Shown: positions 1 to 11,714 of the stretch, one piece after another | How positions within the stretch are numbered: the stretch's first letter is position 1 | Layout: every line of letters starts with the position of its first letter | From: Diplocarpon mali | Lineage: Eukaryota; Ascomycota; Leotiomycetes; Helotiales; Drepanopezizaceae | DNA length: 34,679 nt | Direction: 5' to 3' | Assembly (NCBI GenBank): GCA_024741835.1 | Contig: JAENRP010000420.1 | Coordinates: 1-34,679, forward strand | Position numbers and translations under genes: made by a program | Notes under the pieces: model-generated | What the model saw: only the letters and a program-made list of their open reading frames with translations | Databases searched by the model: none | What the model was told of the DNA's origin: nothing

Positions 1-91
1 ATAGTTTATAAATAACAATTATAAAGTGATCTTTAAGATTAAAATTAAAGATAGACTTTATATTATTTTAAAGGTAATATTATAGAAATTA

Positions 92-561
92 ACTCTTAGG
101 CCAGACTTATAAATAGATTCCTTTAAGGAAAGTACACTCTCTACCTTAATATAATTAAGTAAAGATAAGGAGAATAGATAGACTCTTAAGCTAGGATTAT
201 AAGTGAAATTTACGAAAATGACTCTTAAGCTAAGACTATAGGTAAAATATAATATATCTTTAAAGATAACTCTTAAGCTAGGATTATAAATGAATTTAAT
301 AGAAATAACTCTTAAACTAAAACTGCAAGTAGATTTTACAGATTTGCTAATAATAACTCTTAGGCTAGGATCGTAAGTGAAATTTATAAAAATAACTCTT
401 AGGTTAGGATAGCGAGTAAACTTTGCAAATTCGTTAGAAACGACTCTTAAGCTAGGACTGCAAGTAGATCTTGCCATTTTTAAAAAATCGACTCTTAAGC
501 CAGGACTATAAGTAGATTTCGCAATTCTATTAAAAACGACTCTTAAGCCGGGCTTGCAATT
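92..561 (+). repeat. Tandem array of ten 23-bp near-palindromic modules
   Basis: Ten copies start at 92, 182, 221, 269, 308, 356, 395, 443, 491 and 539. The spacings are 90, 39, 48, 39, 48, 39, 48, 48 and 48 bp. All are multiples of three, so every copy is in the same codon phase and in frame with the integrase that follows. Each copy begins ACTCTTA and ends near GCAAGT or a decayed form of it, and encodes about TLKPGLQV. Spacers of 16 or 25 bp are related to one another (VDF/VKF, then A/T-K-I or a longer form). The array lies in the linker ahead of integrase. A 171-codon open frame on the opposite strand (58-573) is a by-product of the palindrome and not a gene. Confidence 0.9.
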
Positions 562-1807
562 AGAAAACGGCAAAACCTTGAACTGCTATTACTAGTCCTT
601 TCTAGCTGCTAATAACAAAGTATCGACTAATAATAGGCTATTAAAGCTATTAGAAGCCGAAAGCCTATTAAAGTATTAGCTAATATATAAAAGATTCGCG
701 CATTTAAGGCTAAAGAAATTAAAGGGCTTATATAAGGTCTTAACCTTAAGACAAAAGATCTAAATACTAATGGATCGCTTAATATACCGAATTTATAAGT
801 TAATAAAACTTCGAAATCGGACGCAAATTAAGCTTAATCTATAGAAAGATTTAATACTAGTACTAATATCTATTAATACTATTAGACTATTTATAACCTT
901 AATTAAAGGAAATAATTGGTTTTCTTAAATAGTAGATAACTCTACTTAATAGATATAGACTATTTGCGCTAAGACTAAATCTAAGCTTATAGAAAAGCTG
1001 GAAACTTAAAAAGTAATAAAGGAACGCTAGACCTAATTAAAGCTAATAGCTATTAGGTCTAATAACGTATTAGAGATTAGAGTAAAGCTTAATAAATAGG
1101 TAAAATAAGGAGTTTATTATAAACTAATTATAATATATAAAAGTTCCTATTAGAATAGCATCTCTAAGCGAAGCATTTAATAAGTAGAGACTGACTATCG
1201 CGCTCTATTATAAGATGCTGACCTACTACTAGAATTCTAGGACCTTATAGTTAAGGCAAACGTATACCTATAAAATAGAATAGATAGTAGACTAATAGTC
1301 AATAGCACCTAAATATTGCTATATAAGGCATATTTCAAATAGAAACTAAGCTTAGACTATATCTATATCTTTAAAAGCGTCTGCTACTCTTATATTAGCC
1401 TAAAGTCTTAGCCTGCAGATATAAAGAGTAAGAAGCTAATAGATTAAGGTAAAGAGTATATATTTGTTAAGTATATTAAATAGATAATAAAGTAATAGAT
1501 AATATATACGCTAGATCTAGGGTCAGTAATCACATCCTTAGTAGTTGAGTTTAATAAATCTCGAAATAAGAGGGAGCTATTCTTAAAGCTCTATATACCT
1601 AGAGATTCGCAAGGTATACCACTCAATAGTAATACTATTAAGCCGAACTAATAACCCCTCTCTCTTAGCTCAGGCATATCAAGCGTACCTATTAATCGAC
1701 GACCTACTAATCGCCTAAAGGCCGAATAGACTATTCCTATCGTTTGCGAACTACCTAAAGTATAGAATAACTTCAATATTATCATCCCTTTAATTAAAGC
1801 ACTTATA

Positions 1808-1812
1808 GTAAA
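1808..1812. repeat. Left target-site duplication of Copia-B (GTAAA)
   Basis: GTAAA directly left of the Copia-B LTR is repeated at 9850-9854 directly right of the other LTR. Five base pairs is the usual length for copia integrases. It marks the insertion point inside the Copia-A polyprotein. Confidence 0.9.
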
Positions 1813-2111
1813 TGTAGGTTCTATACTGGTAATCGATATTCACGTGAATATAGTTGAGTACTTATTATTAAAAAGAATCTATTATAATATCTGTCTATCT
1901 TTATATAATTGAGATAGTACCTTTATACTTATAAATGTCCTCCCTCCTATAGTCCCTCCTAGCTGTATATAGATATCCTTCTAAGGTCCTCTGGCTAAAC
2001 AGCCGTCCGAAATACATATAAAACCCCTTATATCATATATGGTATAGTTATATAGGATGACCCTAGGAACGAGGATGGCTTGCCTCTTATATAGGAATCT
2101 GCGTACTAATA
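1813..2111 (-). repeat. Copia-B 3' LTR
   Basis: This 299-bp repeat matches 9551-9849 almost base for base; the differences I see are transitions. It starts TGTAGG and ends AATA, which is CAACA with C changed to T. Being on the left, it is the 3' LTR of a - strand element. It contains TATA-like stretches and short pyrimidine runs (CCTCCCTCC at about 1938), but I cannot place a promoter precisely. Confidence 0.95.
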
Positions 2112-2606
2112 CTAGCAGTACTCTCTTTTGAAAAGACCTTTTTAACTCGCATAAGGAAGTATATAAAATAGGTATATAAAGGAGGTAGATTAGTAGCAAA
2201 TAATCAAATGGTAATAAAGAATAAAATAGTAAAGATAAATAGCTTAATAGTAAAGGCAGGTGTAATAGGTGATAAGGATAGTATATAGGAAGTAGAATAT
2301 TAAAGATAAAGGCAAATAGTAAAGAGGGAAAGGAAAGGTATTTAAGTGATAGAAGTAATTTAAAGTCTTTGTTCGAGCCTTATAGAGGTGCGATTATAGT
2401 CTAGTTGCGTTTTAATAGGTTTGAGACTCTTTATTAAAGAGTCATCTAGAGTCATAATCTACTATAGCTATAAATTATAATAATCTATAAAAGGGAAAAG
2501 AGGGGCCTTTAAGAAGGCATATATATTAAGCTTCCCTCCTCCCTTGATCTCTTAACTTTAACTCCTACTTCTTATAAGTAGGTCGATTCCCCTTCTTACT
2601 TTTAAG
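2112..2606. other. Copia-B 3' region next to the LTR; no pol frame, TATA-like site
   Basis: No retrotransposon domain is recognisable here. The + strand is purine rich from about 2190 to 2345. TATAAAAG at 2486-2493 lies about 115 bp upstream of the + strand frame that starts at 2607, so it is a possible promoter for that antisense frame. A short pyrimidine run at about 2121-2130 is the best candidate for the complement of the polypurine tract, but it is not directly against the LTR. Confidence 0.4.
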
Positions 2607-3718
2607 TTGATTAACCCTTTAGTAGATCTTATCCTATATTATTTTATTACTAATATTATTATTATTAGTAAGTGCCCTAATAGTTGGCTAACTCCCTTTG
2701 ATATATATATCGCTGATTGGATAGTGCTCGAATGCAACTTAGAAGATCTGCCTAAGGCCTTTCGAGTACTATGCGTATATTATATGCATATAATATCGAA
2801 AAAGGAGGCTAATAAGAATAATACTAGTTATATATACGCATTTAATACTCTTACTTTTAAGAAGTATAACTATTGCATTATATAATAGGCAAAGTATATC
2901 CTAGTAAGTGCCCTTTAATATCCTCTTACTCTAATAACCTTTAATAGATATCCGTTTTAAATACCTATTTAAGCTTAGGATAAGTATATTATCCTTTAAA
3001 ATACTTAGGTTAGCAGTAATATTAAAGCAATCTAAGAGGCGGCCCGAATCCTATCTAAAGAGACTTAGATACAAATCTCTATAGTCCTAAAGACTTAAGA
3101 TGCCCTTTAGCTAGCCTAGTTAAACGAAGCTTATGCCCTTTGCTATAGTATCGACCTTGCGAACACTTAGCAAGCTATAAGTGCCCTTAAATCTATTTAA
3201 TATTAATAACTAACTATTCGCAAGATCTATTGCGCGCTATCTAAGGCGGCAATGCTACCCTTAGGCGTTTTGAAACTTAAGGCGCTAAGGTGCTCGGCTC
3301 CCTCTAATGTATAAAAGGGCTATCTAGCTCGGCTAAGGGCCGCTCTTAAGCTCCCTTTAATAATATCTACCGCTAAAAGGGCAAGGGTAGATAGGTCCCT
3401 TTTAAGGGCTCTCTAAAGGGCAAGGATCTGGATCTTAATAATTTAAATGAACCGAATCTAAAGGAGATCGCAGCCGCTTTTACTTAAGTGCAAGCTTAAG
3501 AGGAGCGGGCCAACTTAGTCGCTATTTTAGGTAGTAAGGCTTCTAGGCCTTAGGGGTTTAGGGATCTACGCCTTAGAAATCCTAGTACTTAGGATAGGTG
3601 CTTATTAAAGGTAGAATCGTTAGTAGATTATTATCTTTAGCAATATAATAATCGCTGCTTTATTATAATCCCCTTTCTTAAGTACTACTCAAGTGATAAA
3701 AATGCAAATGCGCGCAGG
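2607..3718 (+). pseudogene. Unrecognised + strand reading frame, antisense to Copia-B pol (decayed)
   Basis: I do not recognise this protein. The frame starts at a TTG (2607; a true ATG may be lost) and is open for 92 codons to 2883, which is long for DNA this rich in TAA/TAG. It then continues with RIP-type stops through about 3420. Beyond that the reading is better one frame over (LKEIAAAFTQVQAQEERANL, about 3459-3518), so an indel is likely. The peptide looks globular and hydrophilic, with WIVLECNLEDLPKAFRVL near its start. It lies between the end of Copia-B pol and its 3' LTR and points against pol. It could be an extra antisense gene of this copia family, or a small element inserted there; I found no terminal repeats or target duplication for the second option. 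Confidence 0.5.
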
Positions 3719-3720
3719 TA

Positions 3721-3814
3721 AGTAAGAAAGGATAAAAAGAAGGTAGTAATAGCAAGTGTAGGAATATAGTAAGAAAAGATAAAAAGAAGGTAGTAATAGC
3801 AAGTGTAGGAATAT
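3721..3814. repeat. 47-bp tandem duplication
   Basis: Two nearly identical 47-bp units lie side by side (3721-3767 and 3768-3814), differing by one G/A. They begin AGTAAGAAA and end GGAATAT. The duplication lies just beyond the convergent ends of the antisense frame and Copia-B pol. The near identity suggests a duplication after most RIP, or too short a repeat to be mutated. Confidence 0.9.
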
Positions 3815-3879
3815 ATCTCGCAGTAAAATAAAAAATTGCCAATAGCTTGCAATTAAAAATATCGGATATCGTTAATCTA

Positions 3880-6800
3880 GGACCTTTTCAAGTCTATTTA
3901 TACCCTAATAGGCCTTTATACCTATCCCTCCTTCTTAACAGTTATCGAATTAGTATCTACCAGTTGCTAAAGGGCCTGATTTGGATTGGCTTTTATTATA
4001 GCATCAGCGGGGTTACTAGCGCTATCGATCTAATATATCTCTATAAGCTCCCTATTCTTATACAATTATCGAATAGCTATTATATCGATTATTAATTGCT
4101 TCTCTTTTATAATACCTAATTTGACGATACACTTATATAAGGAGAGGGAATCTGTATATATAATAGTAGGGAAGCAGGGTAGACTCAGCTTAGCTATTAC
4201 TATATCGATCATTATAGCTATGGAAACTAGTATATTAATACCTGCTACTATGGCGTATAGTTCGGAGGCTAGTATAGCTCTTATTACTCTCTTACACTTT
4301 GTTAAGCTATAGTATAGAATATTGCCTTTTAAAGTAAACTGCGATTCTCCTTCCTCTTTAATAGCTAGTACAATAATATAGCCGATCTGCGAGCTTAAAT
4401 CCTTATTATTAGTAAAAGACCTATCGATAAATGCAAATAGCTTAGCATTCTGCAAATTGATAGTAAGGTAGGTTAGGCCTCTTTCGGGGTTATTTCGGAT
4501 CTAATTAAGTCGCTTATTCAGATTCTCTATATCTTAAACTATCGGATCCTAGTATTAGACTATAGCTGATAAATCGAAGGAAGCTTTTAGCTGGCAGATT
4601 ATAGCTAAATAAGCTCCCTTTGCTCTTTGCTCTAGGTATTATTACTTATAGCCCTCTTAAGAAGTATCGACTAGTTCTAGCCTTTGGCCTTAGTCCTTTT
4701 ATCGTATATATACTATATCCTCTTCCTAGGAAATAATATACCTATTAAAAGCTAGTGATTTAGTGCTTAATAGGTATTATATTAGCTTTATAAGGAATCC
4801 TACCCTTTTGATCTTATCCTCCTCCTTTTTTAAGAAGTCTGCTTCTCTAAGTATTAATATATTATCTATTTATATTCCTACTATACTAAAAAAGGGAGAA
4901 GTGCTTAAGGTTAATAATAGATAAGGGTTATAAGTTGAGTTAGCTATACTAAGATTGCTGCGATAGTACTTATAGTAGGTGCTAAACTAGTGATTTCCTA
5001 ATTTGGGAATGCTATAGAGCGGCAGCACTACTTTAAAGACTATACCTATAGGGAATAGCTTAGCGATATCTTATAAGGGAAATACAAATATATCGCATAG
5101 TAGCTTCGAAGCTGCCTAGGTATATGCTTATATAATGTCTTATAGGCCGAGAATGCCCTCCTTATCCTATTCCTTAAAGTATTCCCAGATTGATATTAAA
5201 AGTGATACTAAAAGGCGTTGGCTTACTTATTAGATCGTTGGAGATTAGGTGATTATACCTTCCTCCTTTTTGCTAGTATCGTTCTAGGCCTATACAATTA
5301 GCCTTGATTTTTCGAATAGGTGGTCTATTTCCTTCCCCTTTATCTTATTAACTATTCTCGATTTGAAGATCCTCTTGCCTTTTATAGCAGGGTCATTTTT
5401 ATTTATTAGTATAAATACCCCTTTATTTATTAGCCCTTGGTACTCCTTTAGGCGAGATTGCTAAAAAGGGCGCCTAGGAGTAGTAATCTTGCCTTCTGCC
5501 TATAGCTTTTACAATAGTTCCTAGTCCTTATTCTCCTTCTCTATTAGGAATACCTCCGATTTAGCCATATATAGCTTATCGTCTGCTTTAAAGGATATCT
5601 ATATCTTAGTATTATAGTTGTTATTAATTATAGGAAGGCTGGAAATAGGCTTAATAAAGGGAACCTTTACTCTTGGCAATTGCTTGCAGTTATTAAGTTG
5701 CGGCTTAATTAAGCGAAAGGGCTCTACTTCTTTATTAATATTAATTGCATTCTACTCCCTTTTAGTAGTCGTTTGATCCTTAGGTTTAGTTCTTTTAATT
5801 TCCTTTAGGCAGTTTTCTTTATTATCGATTTTAAATAGGCGTACGCTTATCGACTTAAAGTACTTTATTCTACTGCTAATATTAATTATATAAGTTTCGT
5901 TCTTTAAGCCTAGGAACTCGAATAGGCCTATCTATCCTCTCTTCTCTTAATATACTAACACTAGGTCTTTTAGCCTTAAGTTATAGATATAAGTAGTTCT
6001 AGGGCCATTCCTTACACTTAAAGTATTATTAACCTTGCGAATAGTATAGATCTTCCTTACTTCTTTTATAGCCTTTTTAATTATTACTACCCTCTATTCT
6101 ACTAACAGATTTGATAGATCTAGTTTAATTAGCCTCAGATATGCCTTAAAAACAAATAGGGTAGGAATTATCTTATTAGGCCCTACTATATTATTAACTG
6201 CTTTAACGGCCATTTACAGCCTTTTATTATCGCTTAATCAAGGGTATTTAGCTATTATTATCTTAAAGGCATATCTTAAAGGGCGATAATACTATTTAAC
6301 CTTACTAATAGAGTGGTACGCCTTTATAAGAACCAGTTTAAGGGTTGTTTCTATAGATCTTAAAGAGCTTTTAAACTCTGCTGAGTTAAAGTTAGTGCTA
6401 TAGTTATATACTATAAAATCAGGAGGTCTAATATACGTATTTAGCTAAGCCAATTTAAGGGCTTGAAATACTACGTCGGCCGAATATGCTCCTATTCCCT
6501 TTTATAAGAACCTTGCGGCTCCAAATCCTATCGCTTTATCAATTATATAAAGGGCGTTCCTTCTACCGAACTAAGCAATATCGATATATATAGTATAATT
6601 GAAGTCGATATCGTCTTATAGCTTGAATTAGAATCTATAAGAGGCGTTAGCGTAGAGTTAGCAGTATCGGCATATTTCTCTTACTCTTACTATAATGCTA
6701 GAGTCTATATTATAACCGGCCTAGTTTAAGAGGTATTTAAGGCGTTTTACTAAAGGATATCCGAATCTTTTATATAGCTTTTAGATCTCTATTTCTATTA

Positions 6801-9177
6801 AGTAGCATATATTAATCGTACCCTTTAAAGTTATTAAAAGTTACTTTATTATATTGAATAAGAGCTATAAGTGCCTATGTTTTCTAATAATTAAGTGTTT
6901 TTCTTTGCCAATTATAAGCAAATTGCGCAGATTATTATATTTAGCTCCTATTTTATCAAGTTATTATAAGCAGACTAAAAACGGTATATTTGCCTTTATA
7001 ATTAAGAACTCTATAGGGCCTGCTAGTATTCGAACAGTTGTCTTGCCGATTGCATTTCGCAAACCTGTCCTAAAGGTAATTTTATACTTTTTAGCACTAA
7101 GTAGAGCTAGAACTGCGTCTTATATATTTTATAAGGCTTTAAATTAGTTAATTCCTTTTATATTTTTATTTAAAGCGCCTATATTGATTAGGAATCCTTA
7201 GAAGAATTGATCTATCTACTAGGTTATAAATACCTTAAGGTCCGTTTATATCGGTTTATTAACCCTTATTATTAAGAGGTATTTAGCCTTTTGCTTTTTA
7301 AGCTAGTTAAGCACAGTTCTTAAGTTATACTCCTTCTTAAAAGCTAGGAATACTATAGTAAAGTTAATATCACTATCCTTAGGGTTGCTAATTGCTTAGT
7401 CCTCCTCTTTTAAAGAGGTTTCCTATTTATCCTTATTAGTCCTATTGCCCTTTGAACATGCTCCATTTTCTTCCTATAAGAGGTATGCCTTATATATTTT
7501 ATCTATTAGCTTATATCCTTTGGCTTATCGGCTTGCTATATAGCGAGACTTTTAAGCGGCTCTTTCTTCTTTTAAGTGCTTGCTACTATAGTAGTCCTTT
7601 TTCTAATATATAATATACCTTATATAGCTTGGTTTTAATTAGAAGGTTATTTCTCTTTTATTACTTTAGGTAAACTTTATCTTTCTATTTAAAAAGTATA
7701 CTATAGATTGCCTTTGCTCCTTAGCCAAATGATATTAGGGTCTATTAGTAGTTGAACTAGGATACTAGGGTTTAGATAGTCCGTCTTAGGCAACTACTCT
7801 TACGCAAGCTTATAAGCTATTTAATAAAGCTAAGAACGTTACTAGTAGCTTAAAGAGTGCTATTTAAAATAGCTAATTCTTAAAAACACCTTATATAAGT
7901 CTATCTCTAATAGATCGATCATTCTTTATACTAGCGTATAAACCCAATTATAGGTTTTATAGCTCCTTAGTATAGTTCTTAAGTTAGGTTAGGATCGGTT
8001 TCCCCTTCTAATAGTCTTCTTATCGGAATAGGTCAAATGTTAGCCGAAACCACCTCCTTAGGAATCTGCTACTTCTTTCTTCGGTCTTGTAATTGGCCCG
8101 AATAGCCTCTACTAGTTCGGCAAACTTAAAGTTCTTATTTTATAAGTACTAATAGTAGTAGGTTAAGGCTAAGTCTTATAGTATAGAAGGAAACGCTCTA
8201 TACTATATACTCTAGTCTATAAAGGCTCTTTAGTATAAATTGGCAAATATATAAAGCTTTTTATTAAAGTGATTTTTACCTCTTAAGTATTGAGTTTCCT
8301 TAATATATATCTTACTTAGATTTATAAGAGGTTTAGCCTAATCTAAAGTTAAAGGTTTTATAATATACTAGGATAGTTGAGCGTCGCTCCTATTTAGGTC
8401 TAAAAGCGCTTTTAAACCTCTTTCTATAGTAAAGGGTAGCAATGATCCGTCTTTCGATTAGATTAGCAGTATTAGTATCAGATTCAGGATCTTTAGGTAT
8501 TATATAACTAAGGTTTGTCCTAATCGGGGTTGATAAGGTATTCTTTTAGGGTTATATCGTTCGGTTATTTATCTTAAAGTATCCGCTTTATATAGGTTAT
8601 CTTACGAAGTGTTATTATATTTAAGGTATCCTTGCTAAAGGGAGTCTTAGCGTAATATCTCCTATTTAGCTATAGTAACCCTTTAAGCAGGTGGCTCGCT
8701 TATTTATATAGATTCGGCAAATTCTAAAGTAGACCTTGTTCTATATCTTAGAGATTATACTATAATTAAGTTCGGTACTTCTTAAGTCTATGATTTAAGC
8801 TGATCTTTTAATTACTTATTCCCTTCTTAGTATACTATATCGAAAAGTGCCTAGCCGATCGAAACGCCCTTCCTATACTAAACGTATACTCTATAGTACA
8901 AAAGGTCGTCCTTTAAGCGTTATCGAACATCCTTATCTAACGATTTAAAGTCGCTAACTATCCAATCTTAAAACTCCTCTTAAAAGTCCTTAGTAAAGTA
9001 TAACCCTTTCCATTTGCTATCTTATAGTATCTTTCGGAAGTTCTTTATATATTAGTCTTTTAATCTAAGGGCCTCTTCGCTAAGTTAATCCTCCTAAGGT
9101 CTTATATCCCTTTTAAAGTCCCTTAGTATTTAGGGTTGCCTTAGATTAAGCGGCATTAATAGTCTCCCCTTAGTCAT
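3880..9177 (-). pseudogene. Copia-B gag-pol polyprotein (gag, protease, integrase, RT, RNase H), RIP-decayed
   Basis: The start is ATG at 9177-9175, followed by MTKGRLLMPLNLRQP, and one frame is kept to the end. Gag covers about 9177-7300. Protease lies near 7050-6950 (GKTTVRILAGPIEF). Integrase follows: a pre-integrase zinc region near 6760-6640, and a core at about 6620-6100 with EFKSSLRS and AVKAVNNIVGPNK. RT runs about 5460-4560 (GVFILINKNDPAIKGKRIFK; SRLIVQA; then IDNILIL at about 4869-4852 in place of a VDDT-type centre, Asp to Asn). RNase H opens at 4455 (FIDRSFTNN, KCKRVIRAILASELYAI, IIYTDSLSLYKCIVKLG) and ends near 3900. All checked landmarks share one phase, so the family used a single gag-pol polyprotein. 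Stops are TAA/TAG. The exact end codon is uncertain. Confidence 0.9.
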
Positions 9178-9550
9178 TTCCTAATATTATTTAGATATTG
9201 CTCTACGCCCTAATAGGGTCCGAAAGAAGTCCGATATAGTCGTATTTTATATATTATTACGCTATTATCTAATTATAGTTAGGATACCAATTGCACTCCG
9301 GTTTTGCCTTAATTGTAATATATAATAGAACGCAGGTAGAAGAGGATAGTATCTACCTTTAAAGTAATAACTCTAGCTCGATTCGCATACCTTTTGCCTT
9401 TTTCCCTTTAGTAGTAACTGATATTACTTCGTATATTTAAGTTAGTATTTAAAGTAAGCTAGAAATACAATTAAGTACTCTTTAAATCAAGAAAGAATTC
9501 TTTAGTTTAATAACCTTGCTATTTATAGTAAAGGTGCTACTACTGATTAG

Positions 9551-9849
9551 TATAGGTTCTATACTAGTAATCGATATTTATATAAATATAGTTAAGTACT
9601 TATTATTAAAAAGAATCTATTATAATATCTATCTATCTCTATATAATTGAGATAGTACCTTTATACTTATAAATGTCCTCCCTCCTATAGTCCCTCCTAG
9701 CTGTATATAGATATCCTTCTAAGGTCCTCCGGCTAAACAGCCGTCCGAAATATATACGAAACCCCTTATATCGCATATGGTATAGCTATATAGGATGACC
9801 CTAGGAACAAGGATGGCTTGCCTCTTGTATAGGAATCTGCGTACCAATA
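9551..9849 (-). repeat. Copia-B 5' LTR
   Basis: Right-hand copy of the 299-bp LTR and therefore the 5' LTR of this - strand element. Its outer end at 9849 is followed by GTAAA (9850-9854). The gag ATG is about 370 bp away. Directly inside it, at 9550 and leftward on the - strand, the sequence reads CTAATCAGTAGTAGCACC. This is where the primer binding site should be, but I cannot match it to a tRNA; it does not look like the initiator-Met half site seen in Copia-D and Copia-F. Confidence 0.95.
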
Positions 9850-9854
9850 GTAAA
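9850..9854. repeat. Right target-site duplication of Copia-B (GTAAA)
   Basis: Identical to 1808-1812. Taking out 1813-9849 plus one of the two copies rejoins the Copia-A frame. Confidence 0.9.
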
Positions 9855-11709
9855 GGATATTCCTAAAACAGGTATAAGTAATAATAAGCCTCTACTATTA
9901 GAAAGTAGTTCCTTAGATAATAAGCCTACGGAACCTATAGCCGAACCTACGCCTTTAAAGAGGAATAGAGACCTAGAATTAAAAGATACCTTAGACGAAC
10001 GCGAGTCTAAGCATATCTAGGCCATAATAGCGCATAGGATCTATAAGCTTGAACTTTAATAGAGCTTTAATAAAGATAATGTGTTCTTAACTATTAGAGG
10101 GATAATAAAAATCTCTCTTCTAAAGACGTATAATAAAGCTATTAATAATCTAAAGAATAAAGTAGTATAGAATAAGGCAATCTAAGAGGAGATAAGTTCT
10201 CTTATTGCAAATGGTATATAGATAAAGGAACTAATGCCAAAGGACGTAAACCTAGTTTTAATAAAGTGGGTCTTTATAATTAAGATATATATTAATAAGA
10301 CTTTAAAACGTTATAAGGTAAGGCTTATAGCTAGGGGCTTCTTCTAATAGTATAGAGAAGACTACTTCGATACGTTTGCGCTGATAGTTCGCATAGATAC
10401 CCTTTGCATATTTATAGCAATAGTAGCCGCTAAGGACCTTAAATGCAAATAGTATAATATTAAAAATACATTTACTAAAGTAATTATAAAAGAACGGATT
10501 TTCCTCTCTTGACCTAATAGTATTCCTATATGCGCTAGCCACTCTCTTTATATATTCCGCAGTATCTATAGGCTTAAACAATCAGCCTATAATTAGAACC
10601 TCTTATATAGCTCTACTCTAATAAAAATAGGATTCGTTTAAAGCCTAGCTAACCCTTATCTATTTACCTATACTAAGCGTAGAATTAAGTTGCTACTATA
10701 TATTAATAATATTACTATAGCTATAAAAACAACTACTTAATTGGATTAGTTCTTTATAACTATTTGGAAACGTTTTAATACTAAGGATCTAAAGGGAATT
10801 TATAAGATCCTTAGCATCTATATCATAAGGAACTGCTCTACTTAAGAACTTTAGTTAAATTAAGAGTAGTATATTAAAAAGATCTTAGACCGAATAGGAC
10901 TCTCTACTTATACTTTTAACTTTAAGTTAAAGCGTACTCCAATCGAAGGAAAGTATAATAAGTTGGAGCCTACTAATGAAAATAAGCAAAGAGAAAATCT
11001 AAAGAAGTATTAATAGGATATTAGAGCGATTATATATACTATAGTATATATAAGACCAGATATCGCCTTTATTACTAGGCAATTTAATTAGAACCTAAAG
11101 GATCTGATAATTCGATATAAGAATGCAGTCAAGCGACTTAAAAGGTACCTTCGATTAATAATTATATAGAAGGTAAGATATAGACTAACGAAATATATAA
11201 GCGTAAAGCTTAAGATATATACCGATTCCAACTGGGCAAATATAAAAGGTCGGAAAAGTATATCTAAAAGCGTAGCAGTACTATATAGTAAACCTATATT
11301 ATAAGGAAATAGGAAGTAGAAATCAATAGCTATTGCAAGTACTAAGGTCGAATATATATTAATATTATCAAATTATAAGTAAGGATTATAAATCGCTTAA
11401 GTTTTAAAAGATATAGGTTTCGCTAAGTATATTAAATAAGATAGGAACTATATTAATCTTTAAGTAGATAATATAAAAGCGATTGCACTTATAAAGAATC
11501 CACACTTATATAAGCGATTGAAATATATCAATATTACCTATTACTTCATCTGCGACCTTATTATAAAGAATAAGTTATTAATCACCTATATCTTAATTAA
11601 TCGAATAGTAGCAAATGGATTTATAAAGCTATTAGAGATAGTTATAAAGTTTAAAGCATTTAAAGATATGCTAAGGTTATAGAAGATAGTAAGGGCTTAG
11701 CAAGCTTAA
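9855..11709 (+). pseudogene. Copia-A polyprotein, reverse transcriptase and RNase H (decayed)
   Basis: This is the second half of the Copia-A polyprotein. Codon starts are congruent with 10699. Copia RT landmarks appear in order: KWVFIIKI at about 10264-10287, KVRLIARGF at about 10315-10341, EDYFDTFA at about 10360-10383, LLYINNI at 10693-10713 (the YVDD centre with both Asp as Asn, at 10699-10710), and RPDIAFITRQF near 11055. RNase H follows: YTDSNWA at 11218-11238, STKVEYI near 11340, VDNIKAIALIKNP near 11465-11503, then YINITYYFI. The likely original end is the TAA at 11707-11709; CAA-derived stops just before it make this uncertain. The active-site changes alone would inactivate RT. Confidence 0.92.
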
Positions 11710-11714
11710 GGACG

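Larger units (their letters stand above)
2..1812 (+). pseudogene. Copia-A polyprotein, protease end, LRV-type repeat array and integrase (decayed)
   Basis: One continuous frame (codons starting at 2, 5, 8...) runs to the Copia-B insertion and is broken only by TAA/TAG. The first 30 codons may be the end of the protease; this is a guess. Codons from 92 to 561 form a tandem array of T-(L/P)-(K/R)-(L/P)-G-L-(Q/R)-V peptides. From about 650 to 770 the frame resembles the copia pre-integrase region (RFAHLRLKKLKGLYKVLTL). The integrase core follows: IRSNN near 1052-1066 stands where copia integrases have a DN motif, with the Asp changed to Asn by G-to-A. The stretches RALL, DLIVKANVYL and SVCYSYI up to about 1400 also fit. 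VVEFNKSRNKREL near 1541-1580 resembles the conserved region before RT. No intact catalytic triad is visible. Confidence 0.85.
1813..9849 (-). mobile_element. Copia-B: complete but RIP-mutated copia retrotransposon nested in Copia-A
   Basis: An 8037-bp element on the - strand is bounded by 299-bp LTRs (1813-2111 and 9551-9849) and a GTAAA duplication. The LTR ends were TGTAGG...CAACA; terminal TG and CA are partly changed to TA. One gag-pol frame runs from ATG at 9177 leftward to about 3880. Domain order along the - strand is gag, protease, integrase, RT, RNase H, which fixes it as copia. An unusual 1.8-kb stretch lies between the end of pol and the 3' LTR and holds a reading frame on the opposite strand. 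No palindromic module copies were found inside it, unlike its host Copia-A. Confidence 0.95.

Noticed and set aside
92..561. CRISPR array (regular 23-bp repeats with 16- or 25-bp spacers)
   Set aside because: Spacers are related to each other, repeats vary, periods alternate, and the whole array is in frame inside a eukaryotic copia polyprotein.
58..573. 171-codon open frame on the - strand as a repeat-protein gene
   Set aside because: The palindromic module reads openly on both strands. The + strand frame is continuous with integrase, so the - strand frame is its shadow.
4121..4312. 63-codon + strand open frame
   Set aside because: It lies opposite the recognisable Copia-B RNase H.
6854..7147. 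97-codon + strand open frame
   Set aside because: It is opposite the Copia-B protease, whose motifs are clear on the - strand.
9155..9180. A programmed frameshift or separate gag gene in Copia-B
   Set aside because: Gag start, protease, RT and RNase H landmarks all share one phase, so no shift is needed.
10303..10581. 92-codon - strand open frame
   Set aside because: It is opposite the Copia-A RT, recognisable on the + strand.
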